DNA from: CALXOD01 sp964402715
Lineage (GTDB): Bacteria > Verrucomicrobiota > Lentisphaeria > Victivallales > Victivallaceae
DNA length: 25,724 nucleotides
NCBI GenBank assembly: GCA_964402715.1
Contig: CAYODJ010000030.1
Span: 1 to 25,724, forward strand
Direction of reading: 5' to 3'
Of this stretch, positions 8,682 to 16,667 are shown piece by piece. The translations under genes were made by a program, and so were the position numbers. The notes beneath the pieces were generated by a model that worked only from the letters and a program-made list of their open reading frames with translations, was not told the origin of the DNA and did no database searches. Each line of letters starts with the position of its first letter. Position 1 is the first letter of the stretch.

Positions 8682-9737
8682 ATGAAGACGATCAACTGCG
8701 GGGTGGTGGGATGCGGCGTGATTGCGCCGACCCACATTGAAAGCTACCGGAGAATTCCTGATGTCCATGTCAAATGGCTGTGTGATCTGGATCCGGCCAA
8801 AGCCGATGCCCTGGGGGACAGATACTCGGTTCCCCGGCGGACGGCCGATTACGCCGACATCCTGTCGGATCCGGAGGTCGACGTCGTCAGCGTCTGCACG
8901 GATCATTTCAGCCATGCCGAGATAGCGGCCGCCGCGCTGGACATGGGGAAGCATGTCGTCTGTGAAAAGTGTCTGACAAGCACATCCGACGGGCTGAGGC
9001 GGATCATGGATGCGAGAAGAAGACACCCCGATTCGGTGTTCAGCGGTATTTTTCAGCACCGGTTCGAGCCGGCCAACCGCATGCTGCGGCAGCTGATTTC
9101 CGACGGGGCGTTCGGCCGGATACTGAATGCCACGCTGCATGTCAGCTGCCTGAGAACCGACGAGTACTATCAGGCCGATGCCTGGAGAGGCACATGGTCC
9201 ATGGAGGGAGGCAGCGTGCTGATCAACCAGTCGGTGCATCATCTCGATCTGCTGCGGTTCTTCCTGGGAGAGCCCGAATCCGTGTCCGCGAAGTACGACA
9301 ACCTAACGCATCAGGGCGTCATCGAGACCGAGGACACCATCGCGGTCGCCATGAGATTCCGTTCCGGCGCTCTGGCGACGATGACGGCGACGTCCGGCAG
9401 CCGTTCGGTCGAGTGGCGCAGCGTGTATTCGATCACCGGCACGGACGGGTACGTCGAATATACGGATTTCACGCCGTCATACCTTGAGTTCACCGATCCC
9501 CGCAAAAAAGACGAGATAGAGAGGATGTTTGAAAAATGCGGTGAGGACAAGGATCTGTTGAACGGGGCGGCCAAGGACTACTACGGCGGCGGGCATGCGG
9601 CTCAGATAGCCGATGTGATCGACGCCGTCCGCAGTCACCGTGCTCCGAGCGTGACCGGAGAGGACGCCGCCGAGACCGCGCGGCTGGTGATCGCCTGCTA
9701 CGACGCGGCCAGGGCGGGGAAGTGGGTGACGCTGTAA
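8682..9737 (+). CDS. Gfo/Idh/MocA family NAD(P)-dependent oxidoreductase
   Basis: Probable NAD(P)-dependent sugar or inositol-type dehydrogenase, 351 residues, cytoplasmic. An N-terminal Rossmann fold has GCGVIAPTH at about 10-18 and an acidic residue after the second strand (CDLDP). The catalytic motif reads CEKCLTST at 94-101, with Lys96 in place but Cys97 where EKP is usual. The C-terminal substrate domain carries GGSVLINQSVHHLDLLRFFLG (about 177-197), with the expected His and Asp. The ATG at 8682 is 11 nt after a strong AAGGAGG (8664-8670). An ATG at 8674 is out of frame. The stop is only 3 nt before mnmE, so the two are co-transcribed. Substrate is unknown. In carbohydrate-degrading bacteria such genes often act on uronic acids or amino sugars, which is inference only. 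Confidence 0.93.
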   Translation: MKTINCGVVGCGVIAPTHIESYRRIPDVHVKWLCDLDPAKADALGDRYSVPRRTADYADILSDPEVDVVSVCTDHFSHAEIAAAALDMGKHVVCEKCLTSTSDGLRRIMDARRRHPDSVFSGIFQHRFEPANRMLRQLISDGAFGRILNATLHVSCLRTDEYYQADAWRGTWSMEGGSVLINQSVHHLDLLRFFLGEPESVSAKYDNLTHQGVIETEDTIAVAMRFRSGALATMTATSGSRSVEWRSVYSITGTDGYVEYTDFTPSYLEFTDPRKKDEIERMFEKCGEDKDLLNGAAKDYYGGGHAAQIADVIDAVRSHRAPSVTGEDAAETARLVIACYDAARAGKWVTL

Positions 9738-9740
9738 GAG

Positions 9741-11063
9741 ATGGACACCGGCGACACCATCTGCGCACTGGCCACTGCGGTCGGAGGAGCGATAGCGATC
9801 GTCCGCATGGACGGTCCGCAGTCGTGCGCCGTGCTCCGGAAGGTATGGCGAGGCAGGGCGGTTCCCGGTCCAGACCGTCCGAGACGCATGACGCTGGGAG
9901 CCGTCGGCGGGGATCAGGTTCTGGGCGTGTACATGCCCGGTCCGAACAGCTACACTGGCAACGACGTGGTGGAGGTGCACTGTCACGGCGGCGCCAGGGC
10001 CGCGCGTTCCGTTCTCGCGGCGATGTGCGGCAACGGATGCAGAACGGCGGAGCCGGGCGAATTCACTTTCCGCGCGTTCGTGAACGGGAAAATCGATCTG
10101 GTGCAGGCAGAGGCCGTCTGCGATCTGATAGCCGCGCAGAGCGACACGGCGCTGCGTCTGGCCGAGAGACAGCTCGGGGGGGCGCTGAGCGGGGTTCTGA
10201 ACCGCGTGTACGATGAACTGATCGGAATTCTGGCCGAATGCGAGGCCCGTCTGGATTTTCCGGACGAGGAGCTGGAATGGGACGGTTCGTTGACTGTGCG
10301 CGTGAAATCCGTGTCGGAGGAGCTTGAGACTCTGGCCGACAGCGGCCGCGCGGGCGCGGTGCTCAGAGACGGAGTCAGAGTGGTGATCGCCGGCCGGGCC
10401 AATGTCGGTAAGTCCAGCCTGCTCAACCGTCTGCTCGGCTACGAGCGCGCCATCGTGACGGACATCGCCGGAACCACCAGGGACACGCTGGAGGAACGCG
10501 CCGAGATCGGCGGCATCCCCGTCAGACTGATTGACACCGCCGGATTCCGCGAGGGGGGAGGGGTGATTGAGCGGATCGGCATGGAACGGAGCAGGGAGTC
10601 GCTGCGCAGCGCCGACGTCACGTTCTGGGTGCTGGACGCGACCGCCGATCTCGAGGAGGAGACGGCGGCGGCGGCCGGCGCGCCGGAACGTACGATAGCG
10701 GTGTGGAACAAGATGGATGCGGCTGCGGACAGGGATCTGCCGCCGCTGGATTTCCCGACGGTGCGCATTTCCGCCAGAACCGGATTCGGTCTGCCGGAGC
10801 TGGCGGACGCGTTCGCCGCCGCAGTCTGGGGGAGGAGCGACTGGCGGGAGCCGGAATTCGCCGTCAACGAGAGGCATCACGAGCAGATACGCATCGCGCT
10901 GTCGGCTCTGCCTGAGGCGGCGACCCTGATCGTCGCCGGATCATGGGAGCTGGCGGTGATTCCGCTGCGCACGGCCGTCGACGCGATCGGACGCGTCATC
11001 GGAAAGACATCCGATCCCGACGTGCTGGGAAACATCTTCAGCAGATTCTGCATAGGCAAGTGA
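9741..11063 (+). CDS. mnmE: tRNA modification GTPase MnmE (TrmE)
   Basis: Potassium-activated GTPase that with MnmG installs the aminomethyl-type modification at U34 of certain tRNAs. 440 residues. The N-terminal formyl-THF-binding domain begins DTICALAT and includes PGPNSYTGNDVVEVHCHGG (about 66-84). Helices follow, then the inserted G domain with GRANVGKSS (218-226), GTTRD (244-248), DTAG (265-268) and NKMD. The protein ends in the invariant FCIGK, whose Cys is required in the family. The start is ATG at 9741, three nucleotides after the preceding stop, so translation is probably coupled to the oxidoreductase gene. A hairpin about 60 nt after the stop may end the transcript. mnmG is not in the window. 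Confidence 0.97.
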   Translation: MDTGDTICALATAVGGAIAIVRMDGPQSCAVLRKVWRGRAVPGPDRPRRMTLGAVGGDQVLGVYMPGPNSYTGNDVVEVHCHGGARAARSVLAAMCGNGCRTAEPGEFTFRAFVNGKIDLVQAEAVCDLIAAQSDTALRLAERQLGGALSGVLNRVYDELIGILAECEARLDFPDEELEWDGSLTVRVKSVSEELETLADSGRAGAVLRDGVRVVIAGRANVGKSSLLNRLLGYERAIVTDIAGTTRDTLEERAEIGGIPVRLIDTAGFREGGGVIERIGMERSRESLRSADVTFWVLDATADLEEETAAAAGAPERTIAVWNKMDAAADRDLPPLDFPTVRISARTGFGLPELADAFAAAVWGRSDWREPEFAVNERHHEQIRIALSALPEAATLIVAGSWELAVIPLRTAVDAIGRVIGKTSDPDVLGNIFSRFCIGK

Positions 11064-11124
11064 CGCGTCACCGGAGCGGGAGACTATCCGTCCGGACATC
11101 CGGGGGATGAGTCGTCCGCTCCTT

Positions 11125-11151
11125 CCGTCCCGCAGTTTTCCGGCGGGACGG
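11125..11151 (+). terminator. Candidate hairpin terminator after mnmE
   Basis: A perfect 9-bp inverted repeat (CCGTCCCGC / GCGGGACGG) with a 9-nt loop lies 62 nt after the mnmE stop. It is followed by TTCCTC rather than a real U-tract, so rho-independent termination is only possible. The remainder of 11064-11472 holds no gene I can support. Confidence 0.35.
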
Positions 11152-11418
11152 TTCCTCGGATCCGCCGCCGATCCCGCGTTCATTTCGTGAAAATGATCCC
11201 GCCGTGCGCCATTTCCGGCCGACATGCGCCGGCACTGCCGTCGCCGGCATGCCGGCTCTCCTGGCAGCGGGATGATCGGAGCGGGTGAACGGGACGTGTC
11301 TAGAAGCGGTGAAAATTCCGCGACGGGCTTCCGCAGGAGGGCGGCCGCGGACGTCAAGCGGAAGAGACGGCCGACGAAGTGAAAACCGCGGCGCGGAGGA
11401 ACCGGCGCCGGACGTCAT

Positions 11419-11453
11419 CGTGACACCGCCTTGCGGGAGAAGAGAGTGTCACG
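11419..11453 (-). terminator. Inverted repeat downstream of the tRNA gene
   Basis: An 8-bp perfect inverted repeat (CGTGACAC / GTGTCACG) brackets 19 nt that can form a smaller internal hairpin. It starts 20 nt past the tRNA 3' end on the minus strand, where a terminator or processing structure is expected. No U-tract follows. Confidence 0.3.
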
Positions 11454-11472
11454 GCCGCCACGGGGAGGCGGA

Positions 11473-11549
11473 TGGTAGCGGGACCCGGACTCGAACCGGG
11501 GACCTGCGGATTATGATTCCGACGCTCTAACCAACTGAGCTATCCCGCC
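11473..11549 (-). tRNA. tRNA-Met (anticodon CAT), probably elongator
   Basis: A complete 77-nt tRNA with encoded CCA. Acceptor strand GGCGGGA pairs with TCCCGCT (a G1-U72 wobble, discriminator A). The D-stem is GCTC/GAGC, the anticodon loop ATCATAA gives CAT, the variable loop has five bases, and the T-arm is CCCGG-TTCGAGT-CCGGG. The anticodon stem ends in a T27-C43 mismatch. The initiator-specific run of three G-C pairs in the anticodon stem is absent. G1-U72 with A73 is also what I recall of B. subtilis elongator tRNA-Met. An Ile2 tRNA read through lysidine cannot be fully excluded from the anticodon alone. Confidence 0.93.
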
Positions 11550-11564
11550 CGGAAATGCGCCGAT

Positions 11565-11592
11565 AATATAGGTCGCCTGCGGAGAAATACAA
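11565..11592 (-). promoter_or_regulatory. Candidate promoter of tRNA-Met
   Basis: On the minus strand TTGTAT (11587-11592) and TATATT (11565-11570) are spaced by 16 nt and end 15 nt before the tRNA 5' end, which fits a short tRNA leader. The surroundings are locally AT-rich. Confidence 0.55.
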
Positions 11593-11641
11593 GAGGAAAA
11601 CTCTTTTTTCTTTCATGCGGGAAAGGCGGGCGGAGATGAAA

Positions 11642-11668
11642 GCGCCGGAGGCCAATCGCCTCCGGCGC
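11642..11668 (-). terminator. Strong hairpin between rmuC and tRNA, likely rmuC terminator
   Basis: A perfect 11-bp stem (GCGCCGGAGGC / GCCTCCGGCGC) with a 5-nt loop begins 84 nt after the rmuC stop on the minus strand and is followed on that strand by TTTC. It is the most stable inverted repeat noticed in the window. The U-tract is short, so efficiency is uncertain. Confidence 0.55.
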
Positions 11669-11752
11669 GCTCAGATGACGGATCACCGTGCGCGGGGAGA
11701 CGGCTGCGGCCTTTCCGGCTGCGGCCGTTTCCGCGTGTCCCGGATCGTCCGG

Positions 11753-13084
11753 TCACCGCGATTCTTCGCCGTCGGGAATCGCTCCGCAGTCAATCGGTTC
11801 GGCGAGCAGCTGTTCGGCTCTGTCGCTGGGCAGTTCCTGGACGGATTTGAGCCGGCGCTGGATGGCTCTGCTGCGGACCTGCGCGTTGTCTATGACGTTC
11901 ACCGCCTGCGTCAGCTTGAGCTTCGTCTTTTCAAGGATTTCGCCGAATTTGCCGAATTCGGTCTTGATCGCGCCGAGCACGTTCCACACCTCGCTGGAGC
12001 GTTTCTCTATGGCCAGCGTCCGGAAGCCCATCTGCAGGCTGTTCAGAAAGGCCATCAGATTCGCCGGTCCGACAACGGCGACCTTGAATTCGCGGTTCAG
12101 CGACTCGAAAAGTCCGTTCCTGCGCAGGATCTCCGCGTACAGTCCCTCCGTCGGGACGAACATCAGCGCGAAATCGGTCGTGTACGGAGGGCTTATGTAT
12201 TTGTCGTGAATGCTGCGGGCGTTCCGGCGCACGGAGGCCTCGAATGACTTCAGGATATGCTCAAGGTCGGACGCCGCCGTCTCGCCGGCATGATCATACG
12301 CGTCCAGCAGACGCTGGTAGTCCTCCAGAGGGAATTTCGAGTCGACGGGCAGATAGACAGGCTTCTCCTCGTCGCGTCCTCCCGGCATGCGGACGGCGAA
12401 TTCCACCCGTTCCGCCGAATGCGGTTTCACCGCGACGTTGGTCTCGTACTGATCCGGGGTCAGGTACTGTTCCAGAATGGCGCCGAGCTGAAACTCCCCG
12501 AGAACGCCGCGCGTCTTCACGTTGCCGAGGACCTTCTTCAGGTCGCCCACACCGTGCGCGAGGTTCTGCATCTCCCCGAGACCCTTGTGCACCTGATCCA
12601 GCCGCTCGCTGATCAGGCGGAACGACTCGTTGAAACGCTTCTCCACCGACTGCTGCAGCTTCTCGTCGACGACTTGACGCATCTCGTCCAGCTTGCCAGC
12701 GGTCTCCAGACGGAGAGTGCGGAGACTCTCCTCCAGCGCCTGTCGGATTTTGTCCAGTCCGTCGACCGAGGTCTTCGTCAGGCTGTCCAGTCTGCCGGAA
12801 AAGGATTCCAGCTGCTTTCCCTGCGTGTCGCCGAGCCTCTGAAAAGACATCGACAGCTCCTCGCGGTTGTCTCTCAGTTCCTTTCCGATCTCCTGCCGGT
12901 TGCGGGCGACCTCGTCGCGCATGCCGGCGTTCTGACGGTCGAACATCCTCTCCAGATCATCCGTCCCGCCCGCGTCAATGCGGCGGGATCTGAGCCGGAT
13001 GATGATCTGGAACAGCAGGAGCGCCTGAACGGCCAGCACGGCGCATCCGAACAGCAGCATGAACAGCAGAGCGTTCGACGACAT
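11753..13084 (-). CDS. rmuC: DNA recombination protein RmuC homologue
   Basis: Membrane-anchored RmuC-family protein, 443 residues, with a nuclease-like domain. The family limits inverted-repeat rearrangements in E. coli. One membrane segment is at about 5-28 (LLFMLLFGCAVLAVQALLLF). A long coiled coil spans about 40-190, rich in Gln, Glu and Leu. The RmuC domain follows with VLGNVKTRGVLGEFQLGAIL (about 205-225), the conserved YLPVDSKFPLEDYQ, DFALMFVPTEGLYAE, and VVGPANLMAFLNSLQMGFR. The ATG at 13084 is preceded by GGAGGA, which rules out the longer frame to 13174. It stands alone between hairpins at 11642 and 13325, apparently as its own transcription unit. Confidence 0.95.
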   Translation of the reverse strand: MSSNALLFMLLFGCAVLAVQALLLFQIIIRLRSRRIDAGGTDDLERMFDRQNAGMRDEVARNRQEIGKELRDNREELSMSFQRLGDTQGKQLESFSGRLDSLTKTSVDGLDKIRQALEESLRTLRLETAGKLDEMRQVVDEKLQQSVEKRFNESFRLISERLDQVHKGLGEMQNLAHGVGDLKKVLGNVKTRGVLGEFQLGAILEQYLTPDQYETNVAVKPHSAERVEFAVRMPGGRDEEKPVYLPVDSKFPLEDYQRLLDAYDHAGETAASDLEHILKSFEASVRRNARSIHDKYISPPYTTDFALMFVPTEGLYAEILRRNGLFESLNREFKVAVVGPANLMAFLNSLQMGFRTLAIEKRSSEVWNVLGAIKTEFGKFGEILEKTKLKLTQAVNVIDNAQVRSRAIQRRLKSVQELPSDRAEQLLAEPIDCGAIPDGEESR

Positions 13085-13324
13085 GATTCCTCCATTGTTG
13101 AAACCGGCACGGGGAAAACGCGGAGACGATCTCCGGTCGCGGTTCAACTGTAACACTCGCCGTGAATTTTGCAATCCGCGTGGCGAAAGAAAACGATGAC
13201 AGACGCAGCCTCGCGCGATCCGTCGGCGGCCTCCGCCGGATCCCTCCGGGGGAAGAGGCCGCCACGGGCGACGGAAATGTGCGCGTCAATGGACACGCCG
13301 ACGCGTTCCCGCTGCGGTGACCGT

Positions 13325-13358
13325 AAACGCCGGACGGGCGGCCGCCCGCCCGGCGTTT
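13325..13358 (-). terminator. Long hairpin downstream of the serine hydrolase gene
   Basis: AAACGCCGG pairs with CCGGCGTTT across an inner palindrome (CGGGCGGCCGCCCG), giving a nearly continuous stem flanked by A and T runs. It begins about 40 nt after the serine hydrolase stop on the minus strand. The flanking runs would also let it work on the plus strand. A terminator isolating rmuC from the upstream gene is the likely role. Confidence 0.6.
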
Positions 13359-13399
13359 TCACACGGAGCCGCGAAGAGCCGCGAAGGCTGCGGCGGAGG

Positions 13400-14647
13400 T
13401 CACTTGGTGCGTCCGGTATACGCGTCGGCGGCGGTGTTGTCGATGAGGTGACTGAAGAATTTCTCGGACGCCTTGGCCCGCGCCGCGTCCCACGGACGGG
13501 GGCCGCCGGTCAGCTGGACGACCCAGAGCTTAAGTTCCTTGCGGTGCCAGTTGACCACGCAGTTCGTGCCCCATGCGCCGCCGTGGCCGAACCATGAATC
13601 CTCCTTGTCCTCCTCCGGCGCACCCAGTCCCAGGGAATATCCGCCCATTCCCTTGGGCCGGGTCGACTTGGCGAGCAGTTCCTTCACGGTCTGCTCCTTG
13701 AGAATCCTCACGCCGTTCTCGCCCACGCCGAGATTCATCAGCATCTTGTAGAATTTAAGCTGATCTCCCGCCGTCAGCCACAGTCCCGCCCCCGCCGAAG
13801 GGAACACGCGGTCGCCGTTGTAGGGACGCTGCATGGCGGCGGCTTCCGGGAGGCGTTGCGCCGGCGCGTCCTTGGCGCACTTGTACAATTCAATCTGCGT
13901 CGCGAGCGCCTGATCGCTCGGACGGAACGAACAGGACTTCATGTCCAGCGGGGTGAAGACGCGCTGCCGGAGGAAATCCTCCCAGCGCTGTCCCGTCACG
14001 ACTTCGACGATCGCCGCGCCGATGTCGATGCCGGTGTTGGAATACTGCACCGCCGTCCCCGGTTCGAACAGAAGAGGGGAGGATGCGGCGATGGTGGCCG
14101 TCTGACGCAGCGGCGCGCCTCCGTTCCACCCGCCTCCGCGGGACACTCCCTGCTTGGCGCAGATCTCGAACGGAAATCCGCCGGTGTGATTCATGACCAT
14201 GCGGACAGTGAGCGTGTTTTTCGCCCTGGCGAGCGTTCTGACACCGTCCTTGTCCGAGGTCAGCACCCAGAGCTCCTTGAATTCAGGCAGATATTTCGAC
14301 ACGGGATCGTCCAGGGAGATTTTTCCCTCCTCGACCAGCATGGCGATCGAGACGCCGCAGAATCCCTTGGTCTGCGAGCACTGCATGAATATGTCGTCCA
14401 TCGTGATGCGGCGCTTCGCGGCGACGTCGGCGTAGCCGACGCAGGCGGTTTCCTGAACGCCGTTCTTGTAGAAGACGCTGATCGCGCCCGGAAGCTGTCC
14501 GCTCCGCACGAACGGAGCGAGAGCCTCTTCGGCGTAGGCGGTTCCGGACTCCCTGACGCCCGGCTCCGAGGCCTGACTCGCCGTCAGCAGCGCAGCCGCG
14601 CCCAGCAGCATCAGCCATGTCTTCATCAGAATTCTCCCGTTTTTCAT
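13400..14647 (-). CDS. Serine hydrolase, beta-lactamase class C / esterase family
   Basis: Exported serine hydrolase of the class C beta-lactamase, DD-peptidase and EstB esterase superfamily, 415 residues. The N-terminal signal peptide (LMLLGAAALLTASQA then SEPG) predicts secretion to the periplasm. Catalytic motifs are SQTK (S91-K94) for S-x-x-K, YSN (202-204) for the Y-x-N motif and HGG (355-357) in the place of KTG. The last is common in the esterase-like members and argues against a dedicated beta-lactamase. ATG at 14647 and ATG at 14626 both have a GGGAG-type ribosome site and both leave a good signal peptide. I took the first. It lies about 80 nt downstream of a glycoside-hydrolase-like gene, so removal of an ester decoration from a glycan is a guess consistent with context. 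Confidence 0.93.
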   Translation of the reverse strand: MKNGRILMKTWLMLLGAAALLTASQASEPGVRESGTAYAEEALAPFVRSGQLPGAISVFYKNGVQETACVGYADVAAKRRITMDDIFMQCSQTKGFCGVSIAMLVEEGKISLDDPVSKYLPEFKELWVLTSDKDGVRTLARAKNTLTVRMVMNHTGGFPFEICAKQGVSRGGGWNGGAPLRQTATIAASSPLLFEPGTAVQYSNTGIDIGAAIVEVVTGQRWEDFLRQRVFTPLDMKSCSFRPSDQALATQIELYKCAKDAPAQRLPEAAAMQRPYNGDRVFPSAGAGLWLTAGDQLKFYKMLMNLGVGENGVRILKEQTVKELLAKSTRPKGMGGYSLGLGAPEEDKEDSWFGHGGAWGTNCVVNWHRKELKLWVVQLTGGPRPWDAARAKASEKFFSHLIDNTAADAYTGRTK

Positions 14648-14729
14648 AAAACACGCTCCCTGTTTACGTATTGTCCTTTCGGCGCCGCGCCGTCCGGCGA
14701 CGGACAGCGGCGTCGCGCATTCCGTCATG

Positions 14730-16394
14730 TCATCCCGCGTGAGGCGCGCAGCGCTCCTTGATCAGCCGGTTGATCCGCCCGCGCATGGCAAGCACCTTCC
14801 GCTCCCCGCGCGGGTAATCCGCCATGCTCATCTTTGAATTCGGAGAGAACTTGTCGAGCTCCTTAAGAACCGACTCCTGAGGCATCGCCGTCTCGAGGAG
14901 CTGCAGCGCGCGCTGATCCTGGAGTCCTTCGGCGAACACCTCGTGCCTGACGGAATCCACAGGCGCTCCGTCTTCGCCGGGATACACGACGAACGGGTCG
15001 CCGGCGGGGTGCACCAGTTCGTCGTCCGTGCATCTGTAAGGATCGATCAGGTGACGCGAAAGCGCCGAAAAATAGAAATTGTATCCCCAGTGCAGGAATC
15101 CGTGCACTCCGTAGTAGTACAGCAGCGTCCCCATTATTCGGTTGCGCGACGAAGGCATGCATATGAAGCGGTTGCTGAAAGTCACCGTGGGATGGCAGCA
15201 GTAATACGTCCAGCGTTCGGCCGTCCCGGCGGCGATGAAGTCATCCAGACTGAATTCGTTGGGGATCGGAATCGAGACGAGTCCTTTCTTGAAGAACGTC
15301 ACATCCGAGAGAGCGTCGATGATCTTGAATCCGGCCAGATGCCTGCGCAGCGCGGCGACGGCCTTGCCGTATGATTCGACGTCGTTCGCGCACGGCTCGT
15401 CCGAGCAATGGAAATAGACGTTGCTCTGAAGACGCTTCTCCTTGAGATGGCGGACGAGCTCCGGCAGAAAGGCGTCGAGAAACTTCATGTACTCCGGAGA
15501 GTCCGATCTCACGTCCCACCCGAAAATTCTTTTTTCGGCTCCGTCGGTTCCGGCGATGATTTTCGGCGTGAACTTCGCTCCCCACTGCGTGAACAGGTGG
15601 GAAATCTCGAAATATTTCATGCCGCACGACGACGCGAGAGCAATCCAGCGATCCAGTTTTTCAAAGCCGAAGGAATATTCACCGCCGTTCAGCCGGACGT
15701 CGACGAGCTGCACCGTCGGACGTTCTCCGCCCGGCCGGGTGTCCAGCGGCGGGGTGAACACCGGAGTCAGGATCATGTTGATGCCGTGCTCCGCGGCGTT
15801 TTTCATGAACCTGCCGACGATGCTCCAGTACTTCTCGCTGAACACGTCGACGCCGTAGTACGCCGCCAGACAGTCCGAATGGAACCAGTGGGTGTTGACG
15901 AGGGTCTGTTCGGGCAGCGCCGCGTCGATGACCTCCAGATCGAACGACACGGTCTTTCTGACTGATTCTTTCCCCGTGTCCGCGGAAAGCGTGACGGCGA
16001 CGGAATACACGCCGGGGCCGCAGTCCTGCGGGACGGCGATTCTGAACCACAGGGAACGCCACTGGCCGAGAACAGCGTCGACCGCGCCGTCCCGGATCTC
16101 CGAGAGAATGTCCGGATACAGACCTGGTTCTCTGGAAATGTAGTCGTCGTCGAATTCGTAGCTCACAAATTCCGCCGGCACGAGATCCACGCGCCGCACC
16201 GAGATGAACTCCTTCAGATCCGATTTGATTTCGATCCCGATTTTTGTGAAGTGAAAATCCACGGCGCGGTAGGCGAGCTGGAGGGAGAAATTTTCACCGC
16301 GCAGAGCCGTCCCGGAACGGAACGGCTCGCAGTCCGGTTCCCGCGCCGGAAGCACTTTCGCAAGGGAACTGCACCATCTGGTCTCAAGATTCAT
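14730..16394 (-). CDS. DUF4091 / GH123-like glycoside hydrolase
   Basis: Probable glycoside hydrolase of 554 residues. An N-terminal beta-sandwich (about 1-155) precedes a TIM-barrel-like part from about 165. The barrel contains HCSDEPC at 329-335, whose adjacent Asp332-Glu333 match the catalytic Asp-Glu pair of GH123 beta-N-acetylgalactosaminidases. Further matches are INMILTPVFTPPLDTRPGG, MKYFEISHLFTQWGAKF and YYYGVHGFLHWGYNFY, the last typical of DUF4091. No signal peptide is visible, so it is likely cytoplasmic. The ATG at 16394 has GAAGG about 11 nt upstream. A TTGACA promoter candidate lies about 100 nt upstream and the serine hydrolase gene follows, suggesting a two-gene glycan unit. 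Host-glycan amino-sugar cleavage is inferred from the family. Confidence 0.88.
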   Translation of the reverse strand: MNLETRWCSSLAKVLPAREPDCEPFRSGTALRGENFSLQLAYRAVDFHFTKIGIEIKSDLKEFISVRRVDLVPAEFVSYEFDDDYISREPGLYPDILSEIRDGAVDAVLGQWRSLWFRIAVPQDCGPGVYSVAVTLSADTGKESVRKTVSFDLEVIDAALPEQTLVNTHWFHSDCLAAYYGVDVFSEKYWSIVGRFMKNAAEHGINMILTPVFTPPLDTRPGGERPTVQLVDVRLNGGEYSFGFEKLDRWIALASSCGMKYFEISHLFTQWGAKFTPKIIAGTDGAEKRIFGWDVRSDSPEYMKFLDAFLPELVRHLKEKRLQSNVYFHCSDEPCANDVESYGKAVAALRRHLAGFKIIDALSDVTFFKKGLVSIPIPNEFSLDDFIAAGTAERWTYYCCHPTVTFSNRFICMPSSRNRIMGTLLYYYGVHGFLHWGYNFYFSALSRHLIDPYRCTDDELVHPAGDPFVVYPGEDGAPVDSVRHEVFAEGLQDQRALQLLETAMPQESVLKELDKFSPNSKMSMADYPRGERKVLAMRGRINRLIKERCAPHAG

Positions 16395-16495
16395 TTGCAG
16401 ACTAACCTTCGCTTTAATTGTTTGCCCGTGTCGCGGCCGGCGCGGCGGACGGATCGCCTCTCCGGCGGGCCGCTGGGGACGGCGTGCCGCACGTT

Positions 16496-16524
16496 ACATT
16501 ACCGCCGGTCATCCGGATTGTCAA
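16496..16524 (-). promoter_or_regulatory. Candidate promoter of the DUF4091 gene
   Basis: A perfect TTGACA (16519-16524, minus strand) is followed after 17 nt by TAATGT (16496-16501), a weak -10. It lies about 100 nt upstream of the glycoside hydrolase start in a non-coding stretch. The imperfect -10 suggests activator dependence, or it is chance. Confidence 0.4.
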
Positions 16525-16639
16525 CTGCCCAGCCGACGAGACGCGTCCGGCCGGAAACGCCGTCCCGCAGAAGCGCGGGGTGCGGAGAAGAAAACCCGAC
16601 GGCCGGTCCGCCGGACTTCCACGATCCGCATAGGAGTCC

Positions 16640-16662
16640 GTCGGACGCATCCGGCGTCCGGC
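16640..16662 (-). terminator. Hairpin immediately after waaF
   Basis: A 9-pair stem (one G-T wobble) with loop ATCCG starts 6 nt after the waaF stop. No U-tract follows on the minus strand. It may end or stabilise the bamA-mazG-waaF transcript. Confidence 0.35.
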
Positions 16663-16667
16663 GGCAG

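Noticed and set aside
7463..8737. Long minus-strand frame (424 codons) opposite the antiporter
   Set aside because: Antisense of a clear CaCA membrane protein, with a run of charged and Gln residues. Not coding.
9477..10880. Long minus-strand frame (467 codons) opposite mnmE
   Set aside because: Antisense of mnmE, which has every GTPase motif intact.
13400..14647. Antibiotic-resistance beta-lactamase
   Set aside because: The HGG in place of KTG and the glycan-enzyme neighbour point to an esterase/peptidase-like serine hydrolase. Resistance cannot be claimed from sequence.
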